Counted from the stretch's first letter, positions 1 through 9,667 are shown. The stretch: DNA of 64,000 nucleotides from Flavobacterium hydatis (GCF_000737695.1 NZ_JPRM01000012.1:29435-93434), one strand, 5' to 3'. Program-made: numbers and translations. Notes: generated from the letters alone by a model not told the origin.

Positions 1-192
1 GTAATGAGCAACATCAAGCAAAACTTATTCTTTGCTTTTATATATAATGTCTTAGGTGTGCCTGTTGCTGCGGGAGTTTTATTTCCGTTCTTCGGAATAT
101 TACTTTCTCCTATGATTGCTGCTTTGGCAATGAGTTTTAGTTCTGTGTCAGTTATTGTGAATGCATTGCGATTAAGAAGTTTAAAACTTTAA
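1..192 (+). CDS. Copper-translocating P-type ATPase, C-terminal end (cut by window edge)
   Basis: This is the last 63 or so residues of a heavy-metal P1B-type ATPase, the inner-membrane pump that exports copper. The visible part holds the start of the NIxQNLFFAF helix, the GVPVAAGVL turn and the [13 protein letters not shown] helix followed by NALRLR, which close CopA-type pumps. The reading frame is open to base 1, so the catalytic and metal-binding parts lie outside the window. The stop is 10 bases before the multicopper oxidase gene, so the two are probably one copper-detoxification operon. Family assignment is firm; the metal (Cu rather than Ag) is inferred from the neighbour. Confidence 0.88.
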   Translation, partial: VMSNIKQNLFFAFIYNVLGVPVAAGVLFPFFGILLSPMIAALAMSFSSVSVIVNALRLRSLKL

Positions 193-202
193 AAACTAAA
201 AG

Positions 203-2458
203 ATGAAAATTTATCCAATACTTATATTATTGCTTTTTGCAATAAGCACAACCGCGCAAAAAATTGTGAGGTATGATTTATATGTAAAAGATACGTTGGT
301 AAATTTTACAGGTAAATCCAAAAGGGCAATTGCTGTTAATGGGCAAATCCCAATGCCAACGCTTACTTTTACTGAAGGGGATATTGCCGAAATTCATGTA
401 CATAATCAACTGAAAGAAAGTACATCTTTGCATTGGCACGGTATATTTTTGCCTAATCAGGAAGATGGCGTTCCTTTCCTGACGCAAATGCCAATAAAAC
501 CTGGAGAAACGTATGTGTATAAATTTCCAGTTATCCAAAACGGAACACATTGGTATCATAGCCATAGCGGAATGCAGGAGCAAATAGGGATGTATGGTTC
601 ATTAATAATGAAGAAAAAAACTGATGATCCTGATTTTAGAAAAGGGATTGATGACTTGCCTACAATTCCTGTTATGTTAAGCGAATGGACAGATTATAAT
701 CCGGATAATGTACATAGAATGTTGCATAATGCTTCGGATTGGTTTGCGATTAAAAAAGGAACAACACAAAGTTATACCGAAGCTATAAAAGCAGGACATT
801 TTAAAACCAAAGTCAACAACGAATGGAAACGTATGATGGCAATGGATGTAAGCGATGTATATTATGACGCATTTTTAATTAACGGGAAAAAAGAAAATGA
901 ATTTCCGCAGCCATTTAAAGCGGGAGATAAAGTACGGTTGAGAATTTCAAATGGAGGAGCTTCGTCTTATTTTTGGCTTACCTACGCTGGAGGAAAAATT
1001 ACGGTCGTAGCCAATGATGGAAACGACGTAGTTCCTGTAGAAGTAGACAGACTGATTATTGGAGTATCCGAAACTTATGATGTTGTGGTTACAATTCCAG
1101 CCGATGATACAGCATTTGAATTTTTGGCTACGCCAGAAGATCGAACAAAATCGACTTCGATATATTTAGGAAAAGGAATAAAACAATTGACAAGTCCTTT
1201 GCCAAAACTCGATTATTTTGAGGGAATGAAAATGATGAATGGCATGATGAACATGGATGGAACCATGAATGAGATGGGAATGGGAATGAGTTTGCAAAAG
1301 ATGGATATGAATGCTGTAATGTATCCCGAGATTACAGGAAGCGGAACTAAAGAAGTGAAACATACGCCCGAAGAATCAATGAAAATGGATGATGGAGAAA
1401 AAATGGATCATTCAAACCATAACATGGAAGCTAGTTCTACAGATATTGTAACATTAAATTACAGTATGCTAAAATCGCCTACAGTAACTACATTACCCAA
1501 AGATGCTCCGGTAAGAGAATTGCGTTTTGAATTAACGGGAAATATGAATCGGTATTTGTGGAGTATGGATAATAAAGTATTATCTGAATCCGATAAGATT
1601 TTAATTAAAAAAGGAGAAACATTACGAATCGTATTGTACAATAACTCGATGATGCGTCACCCAATGCATTTACACGGGCATGACTTTAGGGTATTAAACG
1701 GACAAGGGGAATATTCGCCATTAAAAAATGTATTGGACATTATGCCAATGGAAACTGATACGATTGAGTTTAGCGCCAATGCTGATGGAGATTGGTTTTT
1801 TCACTGTCATATTCTATACCACATGATGGCGGGAATGAATCGTGTTTTTAGTTACGAGAATTCAACACCAAATCCGTTATTGCCAGACAAAGAATGGGCG
1901 TACCGACAATTACAAAAAGAAAGTAATATGAGCCATATTATGGCGGAGAATGATTTTGCAACCAACGGGAATGATGGTAGAGCGATGGTGCAAAACGCAC
2001 GTTGGAGTTTTGGTACAGAGTGGAGATTAGGATATAATAATGAGCACGGTTATGAAACCGAGACACATATAGGACGATATATTGGCAAGAATCAATGGTT
2101 TATGCCATTTATAGGATTTGATTGGCGTTATAGAAAATTTGGACATGATGAGGTTGAGAAAAATATGTTTGGGCAAAAAAATACCAAAGACAATCGTTCC
2201 GTATTAAGTATCGGTGCTGATTATATCTTGCCTTGGTTAGTTATCGCACAAGCCGAAGTTTTTACAGATGGAAATGTCCGATTACAATTATCGCGAGAAG
2301 ATATTCCGATTTCGCCAAGAATACGAATGGCTTTTATGGTAAATACAGACAAAGAATATATGGGAGGTTTAAAATATATACTGACCAAAAATTCAGGAAT
2401 TTCTACACATTATGATAGCGATATGGGTTGGGGGTTTGGCTTAACGCTTAATTATTGA
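203..2458 (+). CDS. Multicopper oxidase (CopA-like) fused to a CopB-like C-terminal domain
   Basis: A 751-residue secreted protein with a signal peptide (residues 1-18, ending in TTAQ). The cupredoxin core carries the copper ligands HWHG (77-80), HWYHSH (116-121), HPMHLHGHDF (about 487-496) and FFHCHILYHMMAGM (about 532-545), the four clusters expected for type 1, 2 and 3 copper sites. Residues about 344-375 form a Met-rich stretch, as in periplasmic Cu(I) oxidases. From about residue 585 to the end comes a different domain of alternating beta-strand character ending in GLTLNY, resembling the CopB outer-membrane copper-resistance family. The likely role is oxidation of periplasmic Cu(I). It sits 10 bases after a copper ATPase gene. 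The CopB-like assignment is from pattern only. Confidence 0.87.
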   Translation: MKIYPILILLLFAISTTAQKIVRYDLYVKDTLVNFTGKSKRAIAVNGQIPMPTLTFTEGDIAEIHVHNQLKESTSLHWHGIFLPNQEDGVPFLTQMPIKPGETYVYKFPVIQNGTHWYHSHSGMQEQIGMYGSLIMKKKTDDPDFRKGIDDLPTIPVMLSEWTDYNPDNVHRMLHNASDWFAIKKGTTQSYTEAIKAGHFKTKVNNEWKRMMAMDVSDVYYDAFLINGKKENEFPQPFKAGDKVRLRISNGGASSYFWLTYAGGKITVVANDGNDVVPVEVDRLIIGVSETYDVVVTIPADDTAFEFLATPEDRTKSTSIYLGKGIKQLTSPLPKLDYFEGMKMMNGMMNMDGTMNEMGMGMSLQKMDMNAVMYPEITGSGTKEVKHTPEESMKMDDGEKMDHSNHNMEASSTDIVTLNYSMLKSPTVTTLPKDAPVRELRFELTGNMNRYLWSMDNKVLSESDKILIKKGETLRIVLYNNSMMRHPMHLHGHDFRVLNGQGEYSPLKNVLDIMPMETDTIEFSANADGDWFFHCHILYHMMAGMNRVFSYENSTPNPLLPDKEWAYRQLQKESNMSHIMAENDFATNGNDGRAMVQNARWSFGTEWRLGYNNEHGYETETHIGRYIGKNQWFMPFIGFDWRYRKFGHDEVEKNMFGQKNTKDNRSVLSIGADYILPWLVIAQAEVFTDGNVRLQLSREDIPISPRIRMAFMVNTDKEYMGGLKYILTKNSGISTHYDSDMGWGFGLTLNY

Positions 2459-2513
2459 ATTGTGTAGAATGTGAAATGCGAGAAGTGAAAAGCTAAACTG
2501 TATTTTAAAAGAA

Positions 2514-2580
2514 AACCATATAAGTTATAAGAAAATATAAGTTTTAAAAACTTAAATGGACTTACATAACTTATATGGTT
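2514..2580. repeat. Intergenic inverted repeat, family A (copy 1)
   Basis: A perfect 15-base inverted repeat (2514-2528 and 2566-2580, arm AACCATATAAGTTAT) with an AT-rich loop. It lies between the converging ends of the multicopper oxidase and menE genes. A related element with the same tail (GGACTTACAT.ACTTATATGG) lies at 59682-59765. It probably serves as a bidirectional terminator or is a dispersed palindromic repeat. Confidence 0.7.
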
Positions 2581-2618
2581 AAACTAAAATGTTATTTTTT
2601 GTTAATCGCTTTCTTGGG

Positions 2619-3668
2619 TTACAAATTATACAGATAACTTTTTTTGCGGATGATTTTTCCGTTTTCGGTTTCTTTAAATTTAGGAACAAAAATAATCTCT
2701 TTCGGTTTTTGGTATTTGTCCAGACTATCAAATATTGTATTATCAATAGGATGTTTTTCGCCTTCGATAACCAAAACCAATTTTTCGCCTAGAGCAGTAT
2801 CAGGAACACCAATTACAAAATAGCGGGCATCTATTTTTCCAGAAAGTTTTTCTTCTATTTGCTCCGGAATTAATTTTATACCACCACTATTAATAACGTT
2901 ATCAATTCTTCCTAAAAATATAAACTGATGATCGTTTATCAATTCTACAATATCATTGGTTATGATTGTTTCGCTAGAAATAGTTGGAACATTAATAACA
3001 AGACAATTTCTATCATCTTGCGATATTTGTACGTGAGGTAAAACCGTAAAAGCTTCCTCACCAACTTCTTTAGCAGCAATATGAGTAATAGTCTCAGTCA
3101 TGCCGTAAGTTGCGTACACTTTTGTTTTTAGTTTAGATACACTTTTTATAAGCGTAGCATCCATTGCAGCGCCACCTACAATAAGTTTTTTTACATTTTT
3201 AAGTTCAGATAAAGAATTCTGAACCTGCAAAGGAACCATTGCTACAAAATCGTATTTAGTTGTGTTGTTTGTGAGAGGATGTAGGCTAGGAGCAACAAAA
3301 TCAACATCCAGACCTAGAATTAAACTCCTTACAATCATCATTTTTCCAGCAATATACTGAGTAGGCAAGCAATGCAATGCTTTATCACCAGGATGTAAAT
3401 CAAAGAAATCACCTGTTGCAAGAGCCGACTCAATCATAGCTTGTTTTTGTAACTGAATCACTTTTGGATCTCCTGTAGTTCCCGATGTAGTTATCTCGAT
3501 ATAAGATTTCTCATCAAACCAATCCAGGATAAATTCACCAATAGCCCTTTCATAAGCTTCGCCTTCCTTAACGAAGCTATAAGCTATCTGAGACAAGTCT
3601 TCTCCATTAAAATGATCTCCATTTAATTTGAAGAAATTGTGGACGTTTTTATACGTTATTTTTGACAT
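2619..3668 (-). CDS. menE: MenE-type o-succinylbenzoate-CoA ligase (AMP-binding)
   Basis: A 349-residue acyl-adenylate-forming enzyme. The nucleotide-binding P-loop-like motif TSGTTGDPKVI is at residues 61-71, followed by YGMTETITHIA (the A5-type YGxTE motif) and FLGRIDNVINSGG (the A8-type GRxDxxI.xGG hinge). A lysine near the C-terminus (ENGKIIRKK) fits the A10 catalytic lysine. It is shorter than typical acyl-CoA ligases but normal for the compact MenE of Bacteroidota, which activates o-succinylbenzoate in menaquinone synthesis. The ATG at 3668 is preferred over an upstream GTG at 3722, which would overlap the preceding CPBP gene. The stop of that gene is 10 bases upstream, so they are cotranscribed. 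Confidence 0.85.
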   Translation of the reverse strand: MSKITYKNVHNFFKLNGDHFNGEDLSQIAYSFVKEGEAYERAIGEFILDWFDEKSYIEITTSGTTGDPKVIQLQKQAMIESALATGDFFDLHPGDKALHCLPTQYIAGKMMIVRSLILGLDVDFVAPSLHPLTNNTTKYDFVAMVPLQVQNSLSELKNVKKLIVGGAAMDATLIKSVSKLKTKVYATYGMTETITHIAAKEVGEEAFTVLPHVQISQDDRNCLVINVPTISSETIITNDIVELINDHQFIFLGRIDNVINSGGIKLIPEQIEEKLSGKIDARYFVIGVPDTALGEKLVLVIEGEKHPIDNTIFDSLDKYQKPKEIIFVPKFKETENGKIIRKKSYLYNL

Positions 3669-3678
3669 TTGAGTTTGG

Positions 3679-4623
3679 TTATAGTTTAATAGTTTCAGAC
3701 TTATTTTCAATAACGATTTCACCCGTTAATTTTTCTTTCCAATTAGTCCAGTTGTATTTTTTGCTAAAAATATATAGCATGATAGGGTAAATAACAATAA
3801 CTGGTAAAATGATATCTATACCAGCCGAAGGTTCGGATATATCTTTAAAAACCGAGTGCGTTTGGAATACTGACCAATCTGAGGTAACTAATAAAGCACC
3901 AACTAAATTATTGGCCGCATGAAAACCCAAGGCAAGTTCTATGCCTTCATCCATCAAGGTAATAATTCCTAAAAATAATCCAGTACCAATATAATATACC
4001 ATAACGATATAGCCCATTTTTGTCACTTCGGGATTAAAAATATGCATAGTGCCAAAAATAACAGAAGTCATTACTAACGGGAACCATTTGTTTCTTGCCA
4101 AATTTGCAAACCCTTGCATTAAATACCCACGAAAAACATACTCTTCTGTACTAGTCTGGATAGGGATTAAAAGAGTTCCTATTATAAATAAAATAGCAAA
4201 GGGAATAGGCTTAAAGTTAATTACAAAATCCTCCGGGCTAGTATAATAAAATAAAACAGTTAGTGCAGCAGTAATAATTCCCCAAAGAGTAAATGAAAAT
4301 AAGATACGATTCCAATCTACTTTTGGCCTAGAAGTAGTTACGGACAAAAGAGTTTGATGATGTATATAACGTACCACAAAGTACACTCCTGCCAAGGCAA
4401 ATACAAACGAAATTAAGATAAGAAATAAGGTCACATTCGATTCAAAAATCTTCATTATACCAGCTTCAGTCGTTGGATAAGGTATTTTGTTTACAAGAGT
4501 CTGATATAATATGGCGAGTGTAAGTGGAATTTGACCAACAAAAGATGCTGTAATTATAAAGACGGAACCTAATAAATATCTCCAAAATTTGTTTTTTTCT
4601 TTAACTCCTTGTTCTAGAAACAT
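3679..4623 (-). CDS. CPBP-family intramembrane metalloprotease
   Basis: A 314-residue protein with about eight hydrophobic segments. It carries the CPBP (CAAX protease and bacteriocin-processing) motifs: EEYVFRGYL (motif 1, paired glutamates and Arg), FGTMHI (motif 2, His) and HAANN (motif 3, HxxxN). These residues form the zinc-type active site inside the membrane in the Rce1/Abi family. Its substrate cannot be told from the sequence. It lies directly upstream of menE on the same strand; the pairing is probably a transcription unit rather than a functional link. Confidence 0.87.
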   Translation of the reverse strand: MFLEQGVKEKNKFWRYLLGSVFIITASFVGQIPLTLAILYQTLVNKIPYPTTEAGIMKIFESNVTLFLILISFVFALAGVYFVVRYIHHQTLLSVTTSRPKVDWNRILFSFTLWGIITAALTVLFYYTSPEDFVINFKPIPFAILFIIGTLLIPIQTSTEEYVFRGYLMQGFANLARNKWFPLVMTSVIFGTMHIFNPEVTKMGYIVMVYYIGTGLFLGIITLMDEGIELALGFHAANNLVGALLVTSDWSVFQTHSVFKDISEPSAGIDIILPVIVIYPIMLYIFSKKYNWTNWKEKLTGEIVIENKSETIKL

Positions 4624-4733
4624 GTATTTTTAATTTAAAATAGTACTTCGATTTATTGCATAAATCTTATTTTTGCTAGCACTAATTTACCTTTTTTTAT
4701 TTCAATTATCTTTACTTCTTTAAAAAAATAAAA

Positions 4734-5084
4734 ATGATACAAATATATCACAACCCACGTTGCGGGAAATCAAGAAATTGTCTGGCTTTTGTCGAGAACA
4801 CAAAACAAGAATATGAGATAATCCCATATCTTACCGAAACACCTTCGTTTGATGCATTAAAAGAATTGCTTCATAAACTAAATTTAAAACCGTTAGAGCT
4901 AGTTCGAACAAAAGAAAAAATCTGGGCAGAAAACTTCAAGAATAAAACAATGACCGATGCTGAGGTTATACAAGCAATGGTCGATAACCCTATTTTAATA
5001 GAAAGACCAATAGTTGTAAAAGATGGCAAGGCTATTATAGGTAGAGATTTAGAATTGCTAAAACCTTTTTTAGAAACATTATAA
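4734..5084 (+). CDS. arsC: ArsC/Spx-family arsenate reductase-like protein
   Basis: A 116-residue thioredoxin-fold protein. The N-terminal HNPRCGKSRNC is close to the ArsC signature HNPxCGTSRN, with the catalytic Cys at position 10 and a second Cys at 16. The arginines that bind the oxyanion in glutaredoxin-coupled ArsC have counterparts: LELVRTKE, LIERPIVV and GRDLE. Length fits the family. There is no arsR, acr3 or other ars gene beside it, so a role in arsenate resistance is not supported by context; a general thiol-redox role is possible. It is divergent from the CPBP-menE unit. Confidence 0.8.
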   Translation: MIQIYHNPRCGKSRNCLAFVENTKQEYEIIPYLTETPSFDALKELLHKLNLKPLELVRTKEKIWAENFKNKTMTDAEVIQAMVDNPILIERPIVVKDGKAIIGRDLELLKPFLETL

Positions 5085-5171
5085 AGAGGGTTGTTAACAT
5101 TTTTTTATGATTTTTCATTTTAAACCTACAGTTACATTTGCAGTCTAAAAGCCAAATAGAAACTACCAAAA

Positions 5172-7661
5172 ATGAAAAAAAATCAATTAATCATCATGCT
5201 TGTATTCCTCTTTACAAGCATGCTCAGTTTTGCTCAGCAACCAGAAGGGCAAAGAGTAAAAGTAAAAGTTACTGGTAAAGTTGTCGAGAAAACAACAAAC
5301 CAACCCTTAGAATATGCTACAATTACTCTGGTAAATGCTAAAAACCCAAAAGCAATTGCAGGAGGAATAACCAACAATAAAGGAGAATTTAGTGTAGATG
5401 CAATTCCTGGTGTTTATGATATTAAGATTGAATTTATTTCATTCAAAGTAGTCGAAATCAAACAAAAAAAGATAACAGAAAATACCGATTTAGGGCAGGT
5501 AGGATTATCTGAAGATACCAATCAGCTTAATGAAGTTGTAGTTCGTGCCGAAAAATCTACAGTCGAAATTAAACTCGACAAAAAAGTATATAATGTAGGT
5601 CAGGACATGATTGTAAAAGGAGGAACGGTAAGCGATGTTCTAGATAATGTACCATCAGTTTCTGTAGATACCGAAGGAAACGTAAGCTTAAGAGGAAGTG
5701 ATAATATCAGAATCTTAATAGATGGTCGACCATCAAACGCTATAAACGTAGCCGAAGCATTACGCCAAATCCCAGCCGATGCAATCGATAAAGTTGAGGT
5801 AATCACAAATCCATCAGCACGATATGATGCCGAAGGAGGTTCAGGATTAATTAATATCATCCTTAAAAAAGGGAAAAATCAAGGATTCAACGGAACTTTT
5901 ATTGCCTCTACAGGAATCCCAGAAACCTACGGAGTAAGTGCAAATGCAAATTATAAAACCGAAAAATTAAACTACTTTACTACTGCGGGATATAATTACA
6001 GAACCAATGAAGGAGGAGGATTAACAAATTCTGAATATTTTAATCCAGATGGTTCAATAAAAAACTTTCTAAATGAAGATCGTGATACCAAAAGAATCAG
6101 AAAAGGGTTTAACGGAAGAGCAGGAGTAGAGTGGGCAATTACGCCAACAACATTCTGGACAAATGCGATAAATTACCAAAAGAATTCAGGAGAAGACCGA
6201 GATTTAATCAACTACAATAATTATGACAACGGTTATAATTTTACCAAATCAACATACAGATTAAATGATGGAGTTACAGGAAGCGGGAACGTAGAGTACA
6301 CGTCAAACTTAATAAAAAACTTCAACGACAAAGGACATAAACTTACTGCCGATTTATCTATTTCTAGAAACACCGATGATGGTAATAGTCTTATTACCGG
6401 TTCAGATAATTTTAATAACACATTAAACGACCAAGTACAAAAACAAGTTCAAATTCAGGCAGATTACGTACTTCCTATAAAAGAAGGAAGCCAGTTTGAG
6501 GCAGGATACAAAGGTAGTTTTGGAGATTTAAATAATGAGTATTATGTACTAGACGACCAAGGAGAAAAAATCGGGAATTTATCAAACACCTTAGAGTACA
6601 AAGAAAACATAAACGCGATTTATACACAGTACGGATTTAAAGTAAATAAGTTCTCTTATTTATTTGGTTTACGTTGGGAAGACACCAATATTCAGGTTAA
6701 CTTATTAGATACTAATGAATATAATACTAAAAAGTACAACAACCTATTCCCAAGTGCTTTTATCAGTTATGCAATATCAGATCAAAGTAATTTCTCGGCA
6801 AGTTACAGCAAGCGTTTATCTAGACCAAGAGGACGTTTCATGAATCCAGCAACAAATTACTCAAGTAATATTAATATTTTTCAGGGAAATCCAGATTTAG
6901 ATCCGTCTTTAACCGATAAGTATGATATAGGATATATTATGCGTTGGGATAAAGTAACCTTTAATACATCGGCATATTTAGAAGACACAAAAGATGTGTT
7001 TAGTTTTGTGCGATCTCCAACAGGTGATGTTGTAGATTCTGATGGTGATGTCGTAACCCCTACACCGGGTCAACCAGTTGAAGGAATTCCAGTTATCTTA
7101 AGTAAACCAATTAACTTAGGGAAAGAACAAAAATTTGGTTTCGAGTTTACACTAAATTACACGCCATACAAGTGGTGGAGAATAAACAGTAATTTTAACT
7201 TTTACAATGTAAAAACTACAGGGAATAATAGTTATATCGATGCAACAGGAGTAGAAGTAGTTCAAAATTTAGATAATCAGGCAAACTCTTGGTATGCAAG
7301 AATCAACTCAAAACTGACTTTACCATACAAAATCGATTGGCAGTTAACAGGAATGTATAACGGAGCGCAAAAAACAGCACAAGGAAAAAACCTAGGGCAA
7401 TTTGGTATGAATACTGCATTTAGCAAAGACATACTAAAAGACAAAGCGACAGTAGCATTTAATATAAGCGATATTTTCAACTCAAGAATAATGAGGTCAT
7501 ATACCTATCTTGAAGATCAAACATCATATAGTGAAATGCAATTTCGTAAACGACAGTTCAATCTTTCTTTTACTTATAGATTTAATAAGCCTAAAAACGA
7601 AAGAGAAAAACAAGGGCCTAAAAATGAAGGAGGCGAAGGTGGAGGAGAGTTTCCTGGATAA
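5172..7661 (+). CDS. TonB-dependent receptor family / outer-membrane beta-barrel protein
   Basis: An 829-residue outer-membrane protein. Residues 1-21 form a signal peptide ending in SFAQ. A carboxypeptidase regulatory-like (CarboxypepD_reg) domain follows (about 28-110, with ATITLVNAKNP and GVYDIKIEFIS), then a plug domain (LDNVPSVSVDTEGNVSLRG, LIDGRPS, VEVITNPSARYDAEG), then a long beta-barrel with many aromatic strand ends. This is the type in which the plug and OMP_b-brl_3 barrel lack a partner SusD. The C-terminus is unusual: a hydrophilic, Glu/Gly-rich tail (NEREKQGPKNEGGEGGGEFPG region) follows the last barrel strand. The substrate is unknown. A -7-like element TACATTTG lies at 5133-5140. 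Confidence 0.85.
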   Translation: MKKNQLIIMLVFLFTSMLSFAQQPEGQRVKVKVTGKVVEKTTNQPLEYATITLVNAKNPKAIAGGITNNKGEFSVDAIPGVYDIKIEFISFKVVEIKQKKITENTDLGQVGLSEDTNQLNEVVVRAEKSTVEIKLDKKVYNVGQDMIVKGGTVSDVLDNVPSVSVDTEGNVSLRGSDNIRILIDGRPSNAINVAEALRQIPADAIDKVEVITNPSARYDAEGGSGLINIILKKGKNQGFNGTFIASTGIPETYGVSANANYKTEKLNYFTTAGYNYRTNEGGGLTNSEYFNPDGSIKNFLNEDRDTKRIRKGFNGRAGVEWAITPTTFWTNAINYQKNSGEDRDLINYNNYDNGYNFTKSTYRLNDGVTGSGNVEYTSNLIKNFNDKGHKLTADLSISRNTDDGNSLITGSDNFNNTLNDQVQKQVQIQADYVLPIKEGSQFEAGYKGSFGDLNNEYYVLDDQGEKIGNLSNTLEYKENINAIYTQYGFKVNKFSYLFGLRWEDTNIQVNLLDTNEYNTKKYNNLFPSAFISYAISDQSNFSASYSKRLSRPRGRFMNPATNYSSNINIFQGNPDLDPSLTDKYDIGYIMRWDKVTFNTSAYLEDTKDVFSFVRSPTGDVVDSDGDVVTPTPGQPVEGIPVILSKPINLGKEQKFGFEFTLNYTPYKWWRINSNFNFYNVKTTGNNSYIDATGVEVVQNLDNQANSWYARINSKLTLPYKIDWQLTGMYNGAQKTAQGKNLGQFGMNTAFSKDILKDKATVAFNISDIFNSRIMRSYTYLEDQTSYSEMQFRKRQFNLSFTYRFNKPKNEREKQGPKNEGGEGGGEFPG

Positions 7662-7676
7662 GGAAACCTCGTAAAT

Positions 7677-7711
7677 AAAAAAAAGGACTCGTGTAAACGG
7701 GTCCTTTTTTT
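7677..7711 (+). terminator. Rho-independent terminator after the receptor gene
   Basis: GGACTCG (7685-7691) pairs with CGGGTCC (7698-7704), with one G-T pair, flanked by A and T runs. It lies 15 bases past the stop and can act in both directions, also serving the small minus-strand gene that ends at 7731. Confidence 0.85.
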
Positions 7712-7730
7712 ATGTAGTAATCAAATTAAT

Positions 7731-7895
7731 TTAAATTGATTGCTCTTTCTTTGCTTTTCTTTCTTTGTACATTTCCCATAGCGCTCCACCAATCCAATAT
7801 TGAACGAAACCTACTAAAAAGAACATTAACCAAAACCCTATAGTTAGAATGGTTAAGAAAAGTAAAAAGCCTAAATACTGTGAAAATTCAAACAT
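7731..7895 (-). CDS. Small membrane protein, unknown function
   Basis: A 54-residue protein with one long or two short hydrophobic helices (LGFLLFLTILTIGFWLMFF and VGFVQYWIGGALW) and a charged Lys/Glu-rich tail (KERKAKKEQSI). The ATG at 7895 is preferred over a TTG at 7925. It stands alone between the receptor terminator and the fumC promoter region. Its composition is that of a real short membrane protein, but I do not recognise a family or function. Confidence 0.55.
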   Translation of the reverse strand: MFEFSQYLGFLLFLTILTIGFWLMFFLVGFVQYWIGGALWEMYKERKAKKEQSI

Positions 7896-8040
7896 GTTTT
7901 CCGGAATTTTTGAATGTAGCCACAAATGTAGGTCTAATATTTTTTCTTACCAATAAAAAACTAAATCAATTTTTATAAAAAAGTAATTATCCGTATTTTT
8001 GAGGTCAGTTTTAAAAAGATAAGCTCATAATTAGGTTTAG

Positions 8041-8118
8041 GAGCTATTTCCAGCTGTCCGCTATATCTTTTTTGGGCCAAAAAAAGCCCCAAAAAAGGAT
8101 GCCGCTTCCATCTGGGCT
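8041..8118. repeat. Dispersed intergenic element with inner hairpin, in the 276-base gap before fumC
   Basis: Starts GAGCTATTTCCAGC and ends CCATCTGGGCT, with an imperfect inner hairpin (ATCTTTTTTGGG against CCCCAAAAAAGGAT). Blocks of this kind (GCTATTTCC...GGATgCCgCTTCCATC.GGGCT) are, from general knowledge, common between genes in Flavobacterium genomes. A distant relative (CGGGCTGTTTGCGCT...CGACCATCCC) is at 63630-63740. No gene was seen in 7896-8201. Confidence 0.55.
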
Positions 8119-8201
8119 AAAAATCTAGTTTGCGATTAAGGATTGCAACGACAGTTTACAGATAATATAATATTTTACAATAAACATTTTATACAAAAAT
8201 T

Positions 8202-9599
8202 ATGAAATTCAGAATAGAAAAAGACACCATGGGAGAGGTGCAAGTTCCTGCAGAAAAATATTGGGGAGCACAAACAGAACGTTCTAGAAACAATTTTAAA
8301 ATTGGAGCATCAGCATCGATGCCAAAAGAAATCGTAGAAGGATTTGCTTACTTAAAAAAAGCAGCTGCTTATGCAAACCATGATTTAGGTGTTTTACCAG
8401 TAGAAAAAAGAGATGCAATCGCAGCAGTTTGCGACGAAATCTTAGCAGGTAAACTAGACGACCAATTTCCGTTGGTAATCTGGCAAACAGGTTCAGGTAC
8501 ACAAAGTAACATGAACGTAAACGAAGTAATTGCAAACCGTGCACAAGTTTTAAAAGGATTTGAAATTGGCGAAGGAGAGCAATTTATCAAAGCAAATGAT
8601 GATGTAAACAAATCACAATCATCAAACGATACTTTCCCAACAGGAATGCACATTGCAGCTTACAAAGCAGTAGTAGAAATTACAATTCCAGGAGTAGAAA
8701 AATTAAGAGATACACTTCACGCAAAAGCGGTAGAATATAAAAATGTTGTAAAAATTGGTCGTACCCACCTTATGGATGCTACACCACTTACACTAGGACA
8801 AGAACTTTCAGGATATGCTGCACAATTAACTTATGGTTTAAAAGCTGTTAAAAACACTTTAGCGCACTTATCAGAAGTTGCTTTAGGAGGAACAGCAGTA
8901 GGAACAGGATTAAATACACCAGCAGGATACGATGTAAAAGTAGCTGAGTATATTGCAGAGTTTACAGGACATCCATTTGTAACAGCCGAAAACAAATTTG
9001 AAGCACTTGCAGCACACGATGCAATCGTAGAATCTCACGGAGCATTAAAACAATTAGCAGTTTCGTTAAACAAAATTGCAAATGATGTACGTATGTTAGC
9101 TTCAGGACCACGTTCAGGAATTGGCGAAATCATCATTCCAGAAAACGAACCAGGTTCATCTATCATGCCAGGAAAAGTAAACCCAACACAATGCGAAGCA
9201 TTAACAATGGTTTGTGCTCAAGTTATGGGTAACGATGTTGCAATTTCAGTAGGAGGAATGCAAGGACACTACGAACTAAACGTTTTTAAACCAGTAATGG
9301 CAGCAAACTTCTTGCAATCGGCTCGTTTATTAGGAGATGCTTGTATCTCATTTGATGAGCATTGTGCACAAGGAATCGAACCAAATTACAAACGTATCAA
9401 AGAATTAGTAGACAATTCATTAATGTTAGTAACAGCATTAAATACTAAAATCGGATACTACAAATCGGCAGAAATTGCTCAAACAGCACACAAAAACGGA
9501 ACAACACTAAAAGAAGAGGCAGTTCGTTTAGGTTATGTAACACCAGAAGATTTTGATGCTTGGGTAAAACCAGAAGATATGGTTGGAAGCCTAAAGTAA
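8202..9599 (+). CDS. fumC: Fumarate hydratase, class II
   Basis: A 465-residue fumarase C, the iron-independent TCA-cycle enzyme converting fumarate and water to L-malate in the cytoplasm. The superfamily signature [13 protein letters not shown] is complete, including the flexible-loop catalytic Ser. Also visible are [15 protein letters not shown] (substrate site), [11 protein letters not shown] and the catalytic-His segment [16 protein letters not shown]. Length is normal and identity with the family is obvious by eye. It stands alone with its own terminator at 9668-9698. Confidence 0.96.
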   Translation: MKFRIEKDTMGEVQVPAEKYWGAQTERSRNNFKIGASASMPKEIVEGFAYLKKAAAYANHDLGVLPVEKRDAIAAVCDEILAGKLDDQFPLVIWQTGSGTQSNMNVNEVIANRAQVLKGFEIGEGEQFIKANDDVNKSQSSNDTFPTGMHIAAYKAVVEITIPGVEKLRDTLHAKAVEYKNVVKIGRTHLMDATPLTLGQELSGYAAQLTYGLKAVKNTLAHLSEVALGGTAVGTGLNTPAGYDVKVAEYIAEFTGHPFVTAENKFEALAAHDAIVESHGALKQLAVSLNKIANDVRMLASGPRSGIGEIIIPENEPGSSIMPGKVNPTQCEALTMVCAQVMGNDVAISVGGMQGHYELNVFKPVMAANFLQSARLLGDACISFDEHCAQGIEPNYKRIKELVDNSLMLVTALNTKIGYYKSAEIAQTAHKNGTTLKEEAVRLGYVTPEDFDAWVKPEDMVGSLK

Positions 9600-9604
9600 T
9601 TGTA

Positions 9605-9643
9605 AATTGTTAATTATGAATTGTTAATTATGAATTGTTAATT
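9605..9643. repeat. Short tandem repeat, 14-base unit x 2.8
   Basis: Units of AATTGTTAATTATG at 9605-9618 and 9619-9632, and a partial unit to 9643, just after the fumC stop. There are no spacers, so it is not a CRISPR; probably replication slippage. Confidence 0.75.
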
Positions 9644-9667
9644 TGTAGCGATTCGTAATAAATAAAA

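Noticed and set aside
8296..8653. Two reverse-strand open frames inside fumC
   Set aside because: They are fully within a highly conserved fumarase on the other strand; low-complexity composition and no family resemblance.
9605..9643. Possible CRISPR-like repeat
   Set aside because: The 14-base units are head to tail without spacers; no cas gene in the window.
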